A model generated the notes under the pieces. The model was not told where the DNA came from and made no database searches. It saw only the letters and a program-made list of their open reading frames with translations. This document shows, in pieces, positions 55,242-64,000 of a stretch of 64,000 bases of DNA; position 1 is the stretch's first letter, and each line of letters opens with the position of its first letter. The DNA comes from CAVRUD01 sp963849635 (lineage in GTDB: Bacteria; Chloroflexota; Chloroflexia; Thermomicrobiales; UBA6265): NCBI GenBank assembly GCA_963849635.1, contig CAWKIA010000015.1, forward strand, positions 14,166 to 78,165, read 5' to 3'. The translations under genes were made by a program, and so were the position numbers.

Positions 55242-56087
55242 ACGGAGTGAACGCCGCCGTGATCCCTGCCGCCGCCGCCTCCGCCAGCGCCTCCTCGACT
55301 ACCCTGGTGACCGTCTCCTTCGGCAGGCTCTCCTCGAAGTGGGCGATGATCGGCTCCAGAGGCAAGCCCAGCTCCGAGTGGCCGATGATGTAGTTGCGCA
55401 GCTTGTCCTCGATAAAGAGCGGATACGGCACCCCGCCCGGCCGGCTGAAGCGGTGCAGCCACCGCAGCCACGGCAGGCAGAGCGTTCGCCCGCCCGCCTG
55501 GCGCATCTTCTCGTGGATGTACCCCTCTTCGCCCCCGAACCCGCGAAAGCGCGGGTTGAAGCCCGGCCAGGCCGCCCGGCGGCAACTGAAGATCCCCAGC
55601 CCCTGCATCGGGATGTCGAACGGCTCCCCCTCCGGGTCCTGCCCGCGCGGGTCCGTCGCCCAGGTACCCCACATCTGCCCGCGCCACTCCGGCGCGAAGT
55701 GGGTGGAGAGGCTCGTCAGGTCGTCGTAGACCAGCGGCCCCTGGATCAGATCGATCGTGTCCGGGTGGTCGCGGTAGTACGCCTTCAGCCGCTTCACCGT
55801 CCCCGGCGCAAGGAAGGACGTGGGAGTCCATGCACAGCACGGCGTCCCCCGACGCCTCCCGGAAGACCCGGTCTGGCGGCGCCGCCGTCCCGACCGCATC
55901 CGTCGCCAGGATGTACTTGCCCCTGCGCCCAGCCCTGGACGAAGTCGCGAATGTGGTCGTCGCCGAAGTTGTCGACCACCACCAGCTCCGTGTCGGTCAT
56001 GTCCTGGTACATCCGCAGCGCCTGGATCGTGAAATAGGCACCGTCGAAGTCCTTGTAGATCGCCATCCCGATCGTCAGCGCCACCAT
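55242..56087 (-). pseudogene. Glycosyltransferase family 2, two frameshifts
   Basis: ATG 56087 (GGGAG seven bases upstream) starts MVALTIGMAIYKDFDGAYF and TELVVVDNFGDD. Frame shifts near 55,930 and 55,830 separate this from VLCMDSHV and the longer part SLSTHFAPEWRGQMWGTWAT, then GLGIFSCRRAAWPGFNPRFR, GGEEGYIHEKMRQAGGR and YPLFIEDKLRNYIIGHSELG. The GEEGYIHEK stretch is typical of GT2 enzymes with a GE-x(2)-L motif. One protein of about 280 residues is the likely original; as written it is broken. Confidence 0.7.
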
Positions 56088-56176
56088 CGCGTCACTCCCT
56101 GGCAACTTTGCGTCGAAAGCATCGAAACCGACAGTTCGCCGGACCCGATCGTCCTGGGCCGGCCCAACCGCCGGGC

Positions 56177-56216
56177 CGGTCGGTGTTCATCGGTGCCCAC
56201 CGATGAACACCGACCG
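56177..56216. repeat. Perfect 19-bp inverted repeat
   Basis: Bases 56177-56195 and 56198-56216 are perfect reverse complements with a 2-base centre (GGTCGGTGTTCATCGGTG and complement). No T-tract follows. It may be a terminator-like or mobile hairpin, or a binding site between divergent genes. Confidence 0.65.
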
Positions 56217-56475
56217 AATCTTGCCAGATGGGCAACGAATTCGCCCCTGGTCTGACGGTATTTGGCCACACCGGGCGCGTTGCCCGCGTTGAGCATGCCA
56301 ACTATGGTCTGACCTCCGCCGAACGTCAAACCATCGCCCCCTATCGTTGCCAGAAGGGCGTTTTTCGGTGATCCCGGCATGCCCGGATCGTGCGTTGATG
56401 CGTCCTTCAATCGACAGGCGGGGTGGATTCGGCGTCAAAAGCCGGTTTCGCGCTGCCAAATGACGAGAATAGGTC

Positions 56476-56724
56476 TTAATCCCCCCCTACGAAGCGGTTA
56501 GGCTTGCCCAGCTCTGGCATCTGTGCTATGGTCCGATTGTTATCTCCACAAATACTTACCTCCAGGAAGCCAGCTTCGGTCGGTGCGCCTGGAATGGGGG
56601 TTCGATATAGGTTCCAGACACGCTGCGAACGCCCTGTCGCACAGGTGCCGGCGGGGCGATTAAGTGATCTGCGCGAAAGCTGCCACCGGGGCAGCCGGAT
56701 CGTGGGAACGGGAGGGGCATTTAT
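56476..56724 (+). promoter_or_regulatory. Promoter and leader of Tat/Cys-rich paralogue 2
   Basis: TTAATC (56476-56481), 17 bases, and TAGGCT (56499-56504). The -35 is poorer than in the other three copies. The leader has a stem CCAGG ... CCTGG around an AAGCCAGC loop and, further down, GCTGCC-ACCG-GGCAGC. GGGAGGGG precedes ATG 56725. Confidence 0.6.
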
Positions 56725-58501
56725 ATGGACGGACGCGACTTTGATAATTTAGCGCGGAAACTCGCGCGCCTGCGCTCTCGCCGTGATGTCCTCAAAGCGG
56801 GCATTGGGGCGGCGCTGGCCGGTGGCGTGCTCGCCGGGCGCGGCGCCCGTCCCGAGACCGCCACCGCCCAGGTGGATGCGACCTGCGTGGGGGGCGATGC
56901 CTGTACCGGTGGGACTTCCTGCGGTACCGGCGACTGCTCGTGCTCGACGACCATCGGCGGCCAACCGTTCTGCCGGCAGACGCTCGGGGACTGTGCCGCC
57001 CTCCCAGGCAGCGCCTGCAGCGTGTCGGATCCGTGCCCGGCGGGCCAGGTCTGCGTCAGCGTCGCCAATTGCCCTGGGGCTTGCCCACTGCCAGCAGGCG
57101 CCACCGGCGTCTGCTCGACGCCGTGCGGCCCCGAGCCAACGACGACGACCACGCCCGCGCCGACGACCACCACGACGACGAGTACCACGACGACGAGTAC
57201 CACCACCTCTACGACGACCAGCACGACGTCGACGACGACTTCGACGACACGACAGCATCGCCAACAACCACCACCACGACGACGCCGGCGGGGACGACCA
57301 CGACCACCACGACACCCGCGGGGACGACCACCACGACCACCACGGCGGCGGGGACGTCGACCACCACCACGACGGCGGCGCCGACCTCGACGACGACCAC
57401 CACCACCACGGCCCCAACTACCACCACGACCACCACTCGGCCGCCGGCGGGTATCACCGTCACCCGGTCCGTGGCACCGTCGGGTCCAGCTTCGACTTCA
57501 CGATCGTCAACTTCCCGCCGAACGCGACGGTCGACCTGTTCTTCATCGGGTCCACCGGGGTCAACGTCAGCCTCGGTACGGTCCAGACCAACGCCTCCGG
57601 CGGCGCCACTGGCACCCGCACCGTCCCGACTGTCCCCGGCGGCCCGAAGGAGATCCGAGCCTCCTCCGGCAACGAGGTCGAGACCACCCCGTTCGAGGTC
57701 GCCCCTCGTATCCGGGTCACCCCGGATACGGTCCAGCCCGGCCAGACGGTCGCGGCCGCGGTCACCGGCTTCGGCCCGGCCGAGTTCGTCCGCATTCGCT
57801 GGCTCGTCGGCAGCTCCTACGTCCAGGTCGGCACGCTGACCACCGGCGCCAACGGCAGCGGCACAGTCAACGTGATCGTCCCAGCGAATGCGCCCGCTGG
57901 CTCCACCTCGGTCCGTGGCGACGGCACCGCCTTCGCCGCCCAGACCAATGCCGTCACCGTCGTGGTCCCGCAGCCGCCGGCCGTCACCCTGGATCCGGTC
58001 CGCGGTACGGTCAACACCGACGTCGCCTACACGGTGGCGAACTTCCCGGCCAACGCGGCGGGGACGATCACCTGGCGCCGCACCAGCGGCAGCATCATCG
58101 ACATCGGCACCTTCCAGACGAATGCCTCCGGCGCGGCCACCGGCTCCTTCGAGGTCCCGGCCACCCCGGGCGGCGCCGGTCAGGTGATCACCTTCACCTC
58201 CGGCACCGTTTCCAAGACAGCCACCTACGAGGTGGCGCCGAGGATCAAGGTGGAGACCGGCTTTAGGGGCCAAGTCGTGGATGTCTCCCTGCGCGGCTTC
58301 GGCCGGGTGGAGACGGTCCGGATCCGGTGGCTGATCAACGGCTCCTGGGTGCAGGTTGGCCAGACCACCACGAGCAACACGGGCAGCGCGAACGTGAATG
58401 TCACCATCCCCTCCGGGGCGGTGATCGGGGCCAACTCGGTCCGTGGCGACGGCACCACCTTCGCCGCCCAGACCAACGCCGCCACGGTGATCGGCCCCTA
58501 A
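56725..58501 (+). CDS. Tat-exported Cys-rich/Ig-like protein 2, two frameshifts
   Basis: From ATG 56725: Tat leader (RSRRDVLKAGIGAALAGG), Cys-rich domain with CVGGDACTGGTSCGTGDCSC, Thr/Ser linker. The linker frame shifts near 57,245; a second shift near 57,464 (three Cs instead of four in TPVRG) returns to the frame that runs through A (VRGTVGSSFDFTIVNFPPNA), B (TGFGPAEFVRIRWLVG), A (VRGTVNTDVAYTVANFPANA) and B (GFGRVETVRIRWLINGSW) modules to the stop at 58,501. Corrected length is about 590 residues. The A modules carry FPPNA and TNASGGATGT, the B modules GQxV and FAAQTNA. Role unknown; an exported, disulfide-stabilised surface protein is likely. Confidence 0.75.
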
Positions 58502-58540
58502 CGGCGACCACCAGGCCGGCAGCAAGCGCGACGCACCAAC

Positions 58541-58583
58541 CGGAGGCCGGCAGCGGGAAACCGCGCCGGCCTCCGGTGTTTTT
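58541..58583 (+). terminator. Rho-independent terminator
   Basis: CGGAGGCCGGC (58541-58551) pairs perfectly with GCCGGCCTCCG (58565-58575), followed by GTGTTTTT. Ends paralogue 2. Confidence 0.85.
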
Positions 58584-58742
58584 CCGCTCTCCAGCCATGC
58601 GCCGTTCGGCCATTGACTCCCTGACTGAGAGCGAGCAGGCCCGACTCCCAGCGGTCGCGCCGTGCGTCTCACCCGGAATCCCGTCCGTGCCAAGAATGGC
58701 TTCATGATCCGAACCATTCCCGGCTCAAGAGCCGGACGCGCC

Positions 58743-58991
58743 TTGACTCGCCGGAACCGAGACGGTAGGCTGGACCCGCTCTGGTACTTGTGCTCTGGGT
58801 CGAATGTCATCCCCACAAACAGTCTCCCCCGGCAAACCAGCATTGGCCGGTCCGACTGCCCAGGGAGTTCGCCCACGTTTCAGCCACGTTCGAGACGTTC
58901 CGGCACAGGTACCGATGGTGCGACTTTAAGGGTCCCGCGCGACGGCTGCCACCGGGGGCAGCCAGGCTGTGGGATAGGGAGGGGCAGTCTG
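58743..58991 (+). promoter_or_regulatory. Promoter and conserved leader of Tat/Cys-rich paralogue 3
   Basis: TTGACT (58743-58748), 17 bases, TAGGCT (58766-58771). The leader has outer stem CAGTC/GACTG (58820-58824 with 58854-58858) and inner CCGG/CCGG (58829-58832 with 58847-58850) around a loop with AAACCAGCATTGG. GGCTGCC and GGCAGCC pair further down. GGGAGGGG lies before TTG 58992. Confidence 0.7.
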
Positions 58992-60718
58992 TTGGACGGA
59001 CGCGATTTCGATAACTGGGCGCGTAAACTCGCGCGCCTCCGCTCCCGCCGGGATGTCCTCAAGGCGGGCATTGGCGCGGCCCTGGCCGGCGGTGTGCTCG
59101 CCGGCCGCGGCTTCACGCCGGCCCACGTAGCCGCGCAATCCAGCACCAATCCCGACCCGACCTGCGCCGGCGGCGACGCCTGCACAGGAGCGACGCCGTG
59201 CCCCGGCAACCTTGCCGGGTGCTCTTGCGCAACCCTGGTCGGGGGCGGTGGTGTTTGCCGGGTATCAGCGAGCGACTGTGCCGCGCCGGTAGGCTGCAAT
59301 AGCAACGCAGGTTGCACCGGCGAGAATCAGTTCTGCGTCGTCGTCGATGGCTGCTGCAAGCCAGCCGGGTTCGCGGGCATCTGTTCGACGCGCTGCCCAT
59401 CGTCTCCACCGCTCCCCACCACGACGACCACGACAGCAGCGCCGACAACCACGACGACCACGGCAGCACCGACGACCACGACCACCACGACGGCTGCGCC
59501 AACGACCACCACCACGGCTGCGCCGACGACGACCACCACGACGACCACGGCAGCCCCGACCACGACGACCACGACCACCACGGCTGCGCCAACGACGACC
59601 ACCACGACCACGGCTGCGCCGACAACCACGACAACCACCACGACCACGACCACCACTCCGCCGCCGGGCATCAGCGTCACCCCGGTTCGCGGCACGGTCG
59701 GGTCCACCTTCGATTTCACGATCGTCAGCTTCCCGCCGAACGCGCAGGTCACCCTCCTCTTCATCGGAGCCGGCGGGGTCAACGTCAACCTTGGTACGGT
59801 CCAGACCAACGCCTCCGGCGGCGCCACCGGCACCCGATCCGTCCCGACCGTCCCCGGCGGCCCGAAGGAGATCCGAGCCTTCTCTGGCAACGAGGTCGAG
59901 ACCACCGCCTTCGAGGTCGCTCCGCGGGTCCGCGTTACCCCGGAGAGCGTGCAGCGCAGTCAGTCGGTCGCCGTCGGCGTCACCGGCTTCGGCCCGGCTG
60001 AATCCGTCCGCATCCGCTGGCTCGTCGGCACCACCTACGTTCAGGTCGGCACCCTGATCACCGGCGCCAACGGCAGCGGCACCACCAATGTGATCGTGCC
60101 CGCGAACGCCATCGCTGGGGCCACCTCGGTCCGCGGCGACGGCACCGCCTTCGCCGCCCAGACCAACGCCGTCACCGTCGTGGTCCCGCAGCCGCCGGCC
60201 GTGACCATCGAGCCGGTCCGGGGCACGGTCAACACCGACGTCGCCTACACGATCACCAACTTCCCGGCCAGCGCCAGCGTGACGATCACCTGGCGCCGGA
60301 CCAGCGGCAGCATCATCTCCATCGGTACGGTCCAGACGGACGCCTCCGGCGGCGCGACCGGCTCCTTCCCGGTCCCGGCCACCCCGGGCGGCGCCGGCCA
60401 GGTGATCACCTTCACCTCCGGCACCGTCTCCCGGACCGCCACCTACGAGGTTGCCCCCGGATCAAGGTGGAGACCGGCCAGGTCGGCCAGGCGGTCGATT
60501 TCTCCCTGCGTGGCTTCGGCCGGGTGGAAGCAGTCCGCATCCGCTGGCTGATCAACGGCTCCTGGGTCCAGATCGGCCAGGTCACGACCAGCAACACCGG
60601 CAGCGCCAACGTCAATCTCGTCATCCCGGCCGGGGCAACGGTCGGGGCCAACTCGGTCCGCGGCGACGGCACCACCTTCGCCGCCCAGACCAATGCCGCC
60701 ACGGTAGTCGCCCCCTAA
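58992..60718 (+). CDS. Tat-exported Cys-rich/Ig-like protein 3, one frameshift
   Basis: From TTG 58992: Tat leader, Cys-rich domain (NPDPTCAGGDACTG ... GCSCATLVGGGGVCR ... FCVVVDGCC), poly-Thr/Ala-Pro linker of about 90 residues, then modules A-B-A and the start of the last B. Near 60,455 one C is missing in a run (five where six are needed for APR/RIKVETG), and the last B module (DFSLRGFGRVEAVRIRWLIN) continues in another frame to 60,718. Compared with the copy at 61,153, only this base is wrong. Corrected length is about 575 residues. Confidence 0.78.
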
Positions 60719-60756
60719 CGGCGCTCACCGGCAAGACAGCAGGCACGACGATCCAA

Positions 60757-60799
60757 CCGGAGGCCGGGCGCGGGCAACCGCCCCGGCCTCCGGCGTTTT
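60757..60799 (+). terminator. Rho-independent terminator
   Basis: CCGGAGGCCGGG (60757-60768) pairs perfectly with CCCGGCCTCCGG (60782-60793), followed by CGTTTT. Ends paralogue 3. Confidence 0.85.
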
Positions 60800-60908
60800 C
60801 CTGCCTCCCAATTCAACCCGGCCGGTCCATGGCCGCCGAATCCGGATTCCAGCCATGCAGGCGGTCTTCACGAGCCGGAGAGATCTTGGATGGCGACTGC
60901 CATGTGCC

Positions 60909-61152
60909 TTGACTCACCGGATATGAGACACTAGGCTGAACCCGCTTTAGTACAGGTGTTATGGGCTGGATGGCATCCCCATAAACAGTCTTCGCCGGTA
61001 AACCAGCATTGGCCGGCACGACTGCTCAGGGGTTCGACCACGTTTCAGCCACGCTGTGAACGTCCCGATACTGGTGCCGGCCGTGTGGCGAGGGGGCCGC
61101 GCGACAGGCGTCACCGGGGGCATCCGGATCGGGAATAGGGAGGGGCAGTCTG
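60909..61152 (+). promoter_or_regulatory. Promoter and conserved leader of Tat/Cys-rich paralogue 4
   Basis: TTGACT (60909-60914), 17 bases, TAGGCT (60932-60937). In the leader CAGTC (60986-60990) pairs with GACTG (61020-61024) and GCCGG (60994-60998) with CCGGC (61013-61017), loop AAACCAGCATTGG. GGGAGGGG precedes TTG 61153. Confidence 0.7.
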
Positions 61153-62808
61153 TTGGACGGACGCGATTTCGATAACTGGGCGCGCAAACTCGCGCGCCTC
61201 CGCTCCCGCCGGGATGTCCTCAAGGCGGGCATTGGCGCGGCGCTGGCCGGCGGTGTGCTCGCCGGCCGCGGCTTCACGCCCGCCCAGGTAGCCGCGCAAA
61301 GCAATCCTGATCCGGCTTGCTCCGCCGGCGACTTCTGCACCGGCGCGATAGAGTGCGGAAGTAGCTGCTCGTGCGCGAAAACGGTCGGGGGGGGCGGCGT
61401 CTGCCGGCTCAATCTCGGAGCCGCGGACTGCATTCAACCGACCGGGTGCAATGCCGACGCCGATTGTGCCGGTCAAGATCGATTCTGCGTCGACGTGTCG
61501 AGCTGTCCCGGCACATGTGTCGTGCCATCGGGATTCACGGGTATCTGCGCAAATCGCTGCCCATTGGCTCCGACGACCCAGGCGCCTACCACGACCACTG
61601 CCGCACCAACGACGACCACCACCACGACGGCAGCCCCGACCACGACCACAACGGCAGCGCCGACCACGACCACGACCACGACCACGGCAGCGCCGACGAC
61701 CACGACCACGACGACCACCACGACCACGACCACGACCACCACTACCCCGCCGCCGGGCGTCACCGTGAACCCGGTCCGCGGCACGGTCGGGTCCAACTTC
61801 GATTTCACGATCGTCAACTTCCCGCCGAACGCGCAGGCCACCCTCCACTTCATCGGGATCGCCGGGGTCAACGTCAGCCTCGGCACGGTCCAGACCAACG
61901 CCTCCGGCGGCGCCACCGGCACCCGATCTGTCCCGACCGTCCCCGGCGGGCCGAAGGAAGTCCGGGCCGTCTCCGGCAACGAGGTCGAGACCACTGCCTT
62001 CGAAGTCGTGCCACGCGTTCGGGTTACCCCGGAGAGCGTGCAGCGCAGTCAGTCGGTCGCCATCGGCCTCACCGGCTTCGGCCCGGCTGAGTTCGTCCGC
62101 ATCCGCTGGCTCGTCGGCACCACCTACGGTCAGGTCGGCACCCTCACCACGGGGGCCACCGGCACCGGTACGATCAACGTGATCGTCCCGGCGAACGCCG
62201 CCGCCGGGACCAATACGGTTCGTGCCGAGGGCACGGTCTTCTCCGCCCAGACCAGCGCGGTCACGGTCGTGATCCCGCCGCCGCCGGCCGTGACCCTGGA
62301 CCCGGTCCGCGGTACGGTCAACACCGACGTCGCCTACACGGTGGCCAACTTCCCGGCCAACGCGGCAGGGACGATCACCTGGCGGCGCACCAGCGGCAGC
62401 ATCATCGACATCGGCACCTTCCAGACGAATGCCTCCGGCGGGGCGACCGGCTCCTTCGTGGTCCCAGCAACCCCGGGCGGCGCCGGCCAGGTCGTCACCT
62501 TCACCTCCGGCACCGTTTCCAAGACAGCCACCTACGAGGTTGTCCCCCGGATCAAGGTGGAGACCGGCCAGGTCGGCCAGGCGGTCGATTTCTCCCTGCG
62601 TGGCTTCGGCCGGGTGGAAGCAGTCCGGATCCGCTGGCGGATTAACGGCAGCTGGGTCCAGATCGGCCAGGTCACGACCAGCAACACCGGCAGCGCCAAC
62701 GTCAATCTCGTCATCCCGGCCGGGGCAACGGTCGGGGCCAACTCGGTCCGCGGCGACGGCACGACCTTCGCCGCCCAGACCAACGCCGCCATGGTGGTCG
62801 CCTCCTAG
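61153..62808 (+). CDS. Tat-exported Cys-rich/Ig-like protein 4, intact
   Basis: This is the only undamaged member of the four-copy family (551 residues). Order: Tat leader (residues 1-48, RSRRDVLKAG), Cys-rich domain to about 137 with 14 cysteines, a Thr/Ala/Pro linker to about 200, then Ig-like modules A (VRGTVGSNFDFTIVNFPPNA), B (TGFGPAEFVRIRWLVGTT), A (VRGTVNTDVAYTVANFPANA) and B (DFSLRGFGRVEAVRIRWRIN). No membrane anchor or sortase motif at the end. The start TTG 61153 is supported by GGGAGGGG and by the same start in two paralogues. It is likely exported by Tat and lies outside the membrane. The function is unknown; binding or structural roles are possible. Confidence 0.85.
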   Translation: MDGRDFDNWARKLARLRSRRDVLKAGIGAALAGGVLAGRGFTPAQVAAQSNPDPACSAGDFCTGAIECGSSCSCAKTVGGGGVCRLNLGAADCIQPTGCNADADCAGQDRFCVDVSSCPGTCVVPSGFTGICANRCPLAPTTQAPTTTTAAPTTTTTTTAAPTTTTTAAPTTTTTTTTAAPTTTTTTTTTTTTTTTTTPPPGVTVNPVRGTVGSNFDFTIVNFPPNAQATLHFIGIAGVNVSLGTVQTNASGGATGTRSVPTVPGGPKEVRAVSGNEVETTAFEVVPRVRVTPESVQRSQSVAIGLTGFGPAEFVRIRWLVGTTYGQVGTLTTGATGTGTINVIVPANAAAGTNTVRAEGTVFSAQTSAVTVVIPPPPAVTLDPVRGTVNTDVAYTVANFPANAAGTITWRRTSGSIIDIGTFQTNASGGATGSFVVPATPGGAGQVVTFTSGTVSKTATYEVVPRIKVETGQVGQAVDFSLRGFGRVEAVRIRWRINGSWVQIGQVTTSNTGSANVNLVIPAGATVGANSVRGDGTTFAAQTNAAMVVAS

Positions 62809-62854
62809 CGACAACCACCAGCTCGCAAGTAGGTCATCAACCACTGCGAATTAA

Positions 62855-62896
62855 CTGGAGGCCGGGCGCGGGCAACCGCCCCGGCCTCCAGCTTTT
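62855..62896 (+). terminator. Rho-independent terminator
   Basis: CTGGAGGCCGGG (62855-62866) pairs perfectly with CCCGGCCTCCAG (62880-62891), followed by CTTTT. Compared with paralogue 3, both arms changed (C-G to T-A), a compensatory change. Confidence 0.85.
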
Positions 62897-63116
62897 CAGG
62901 TGGAGCCAAGATGCGAATCCCACCAAACTCCAGGCCGCCGATTCATAGTTCAATGATGACGCCACCGAATCACTGATCCTGATCGTCACGCTTGCCCCCG
63001 CCCAGCCCAAAGACTCGTCGACCATTCCGGGATGGGCGATGCGATCGAGGCCGCTGGGCAGGCGAGGGCAGGCTGGTTCAGCCGGTCAAGGTGGGCAGGG
63101 CGGCTTGGGCGGTGGA
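62897..63116. other. Intergenic
   Basis: No gene is supported in the space between the terminator of paralogue 4 and the broken calcium-binding-type protein. Confidence 0.4.
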
Positions 63117-63620
63117 GCCAATCCCAGTCCATCTCCGTCTCCGTCTCCTTCCCCGTCCCCGTCGCCAGATCCGAGCACGGGTCAGGGCGAATCGATGCGG
63201 ATATCTCGGTTCCACGACCGGCGGCGCCGTCTCCGACGATTTGGCGTCGATTACTACATCGACCTCGATCAAGACGGACTCGTCCTGGCCGACGAGCAGC
63301 CACGGATCCGATCCCGACCTAAAACCCACGAGTGACCGGCTTCCAGCCCAACGCACACCGAACACGAGCCCGGACGGCAAATCCCTCCCGACCCTAAACC
63401 AACACAGTGATGCCTCTCGGACCTCCCAGACAACACCCCCCCCCAATGCCGATACCGACGCCGACGGTCTCCGACGGCGACAAGGTCGACTCGAGCGCAT
63501 CTCCGACCGCTCCAGATTCCGGCAACGACTGTTTACGGCTACTGGGACAGCGACGAGATCCGCTACAGCGGATCGATCCCCTCGATACCGATGCGGCGAT
63601 GACGGTCACTCTGGGATCGC
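63117..63620 (+). pseudogene. Broken thrombospondin type-3-like repeat protein
   Basis: Pieces of Asp-rich repeats appear in three frames: a Pro-Ser linker and DLDQDGLVLADE (63261 on), DTDADGL (63451-63471), SDGDKVDSSASPTAPDSGND (63470 on), WDSDEIRYSGS, and DPLDTDA. They match DxDxDGLxDxDE ... GTDPLDxDTDxDG calcium-binding repeats of TSP3-type secreted proteins. At least four frameshifts separate them, so no protein is made as written. Confidence 0.55.
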
Positions 63621-63801
63621 GTTCGTCGGACCACAACCAGACATCGTCGCCCCGACAGCGAACCTCGACCCGCTTCTCCGACTCTGCGGCCCTGCGGATT
63701 GACACAACCAGGCGGTGAATCAAGATCCCCTGCTCAGGTTCCCGGTCCAGCACCACACCACAAGCATCTCGCCGTCACCGGCGATCGAGAGGAGGTTCTG
63801 C

Positions 63802-64000
63802 ATGTCAAAGCTGTCACTATCACCGGGCCCGCAGCAACACGGGCCCCACGATGCGCCGTGTCGCCGAACGCCTGCTTTCGCCTGCCGCCTCGCCGACATG
63901 GTCCCACCGGCTTGCCGACGTCCTTTGCCCTGGGCGACTTATCCGTCGATGCCGCACCGTCGCAGATGTCCAGCAGGCGGTAGCGGGCGCCGACGCGGAG
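63802..64000 (+). CDS. Possible start of a gene cut by the window edge
   Basis: ATG 63802 has AGAGGAGG six bases upstream, and the frame (MSKLSLSPGPQQHGPHDAPC) stays open to the end of the window. The peptide is not convincing; a second frame from ATG 63851 (MRRVAERLLSPAASPTW) is also open. I give this a low rating only because of the strong ribosome binding site. Confidence 0.25.
   Translation, partial: MSKLSLSPGPQQHGPHDAPCRRTPAFACRLADMVPPACRRPLPWATYPSMPHRRRCPAGGSGRRRG

Larger units (their letters stand above)
56088..56724. other. Divergent region with a long dyad and the promoter of paralogue 2
   Basis: About 640 bases hold the 19-bp dyad at 56177-56216 and the promoter/leader of the gene at 56725. 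No gene is supported; the short frames here are shadows. Confidence 0.5.

Noticed and set aside
57130..57460. CRISPR-like short repeats
   Set aside because: The repeats are Thr codons (ACC/ACG) of a coding linker with no spacers.
57209..62844. Long minus-strand frames with poly-Val runs (57209-58876, 61111-62844)
   Set aside because: The Val runs are the reverse strand of the Thr-codon linkers. They are shadows.

Overview
The window looks like chromosomal DNA of a GC-rich bacterium that uses GTG and TTG starts freely. Chloroflexota, most likely the Thermomicrobia/Sphaerobacter side, is my best guess. The grounds are a family of Tat-exported, cysteine-rich, threonine-linker proteins, promoters of the TTGACT-N17-TAGGCT kind, and many secreted Ig-like and PKD-like repeat proteins. 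This placement is inference; no rRNA or other marker gene is present.

Bases 1-16,700 carry ordinary single genes: a membrane protein, a Tat-exported protein with MopE-like motifs, an FMN alpha-hydroxy-acid oxidase, a 5'-nucleotidase-type phosphoesterase, a HIT protein, a carboxylesterase, a frameshifted IS5-type transposase, a SnoaL-like protein, a TenA-like protein, a VOC protein and an ABC permease. Relics of other genes lie between them. Bases 17,000-33,100 hold two large surface proteins with sortase-type C-termini (LPHTG and LPDTG), a secreted cupin-like protein, an MFS transporter, a DoxX-like protein, a phosphotransferase, a SAM methyltransferase, and an orphan Tat leader.

Bases 33,400-39,100 hold a DUF3352-like secreted protein and two tandem regulatory modules. 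Each module has a dyad, a promoter and a 5'-UTR stem-loop, and each drives an unrelated short ORF. An excisionase-type HTH protein and a TrkA-N potassium channel follow. Bases 39,500-45,070 and 56,400-62,900 hold one PKD/Ig-like protein and four paralogous, apparently monocistronic units (Tat signal, Cys-rich domain, Thr linker, Ig-like modules). Each unit has its own promoter and a conserved leader of about 250 nt, and each ends in a strong hairpin followed by a T-tract.

Bases 45,300-56,090 are a surface-polysaccharide locus: an epimerase, a complete dTDP-L-rhamnose set in the order rmlA-rmlD-rmlB-rmlC, then a decayed series of glycosyltransferases and a methyltransferase in which a DUF3395-like module recurs three times. 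The right end holds a broken calcium-binding-type (thrombospondin type 3) repeat protein.

The metabolic and transport genes read cleanly. Most of the long repetitive secreted genes and most of the glycosyltransferases carry single-base frameshifts. The best candidates for something new are the duplicated promoter/stem-loop modules at 36,046-36,582 and the conserved structured leaders of the Tat/Cys-rich paralogues.
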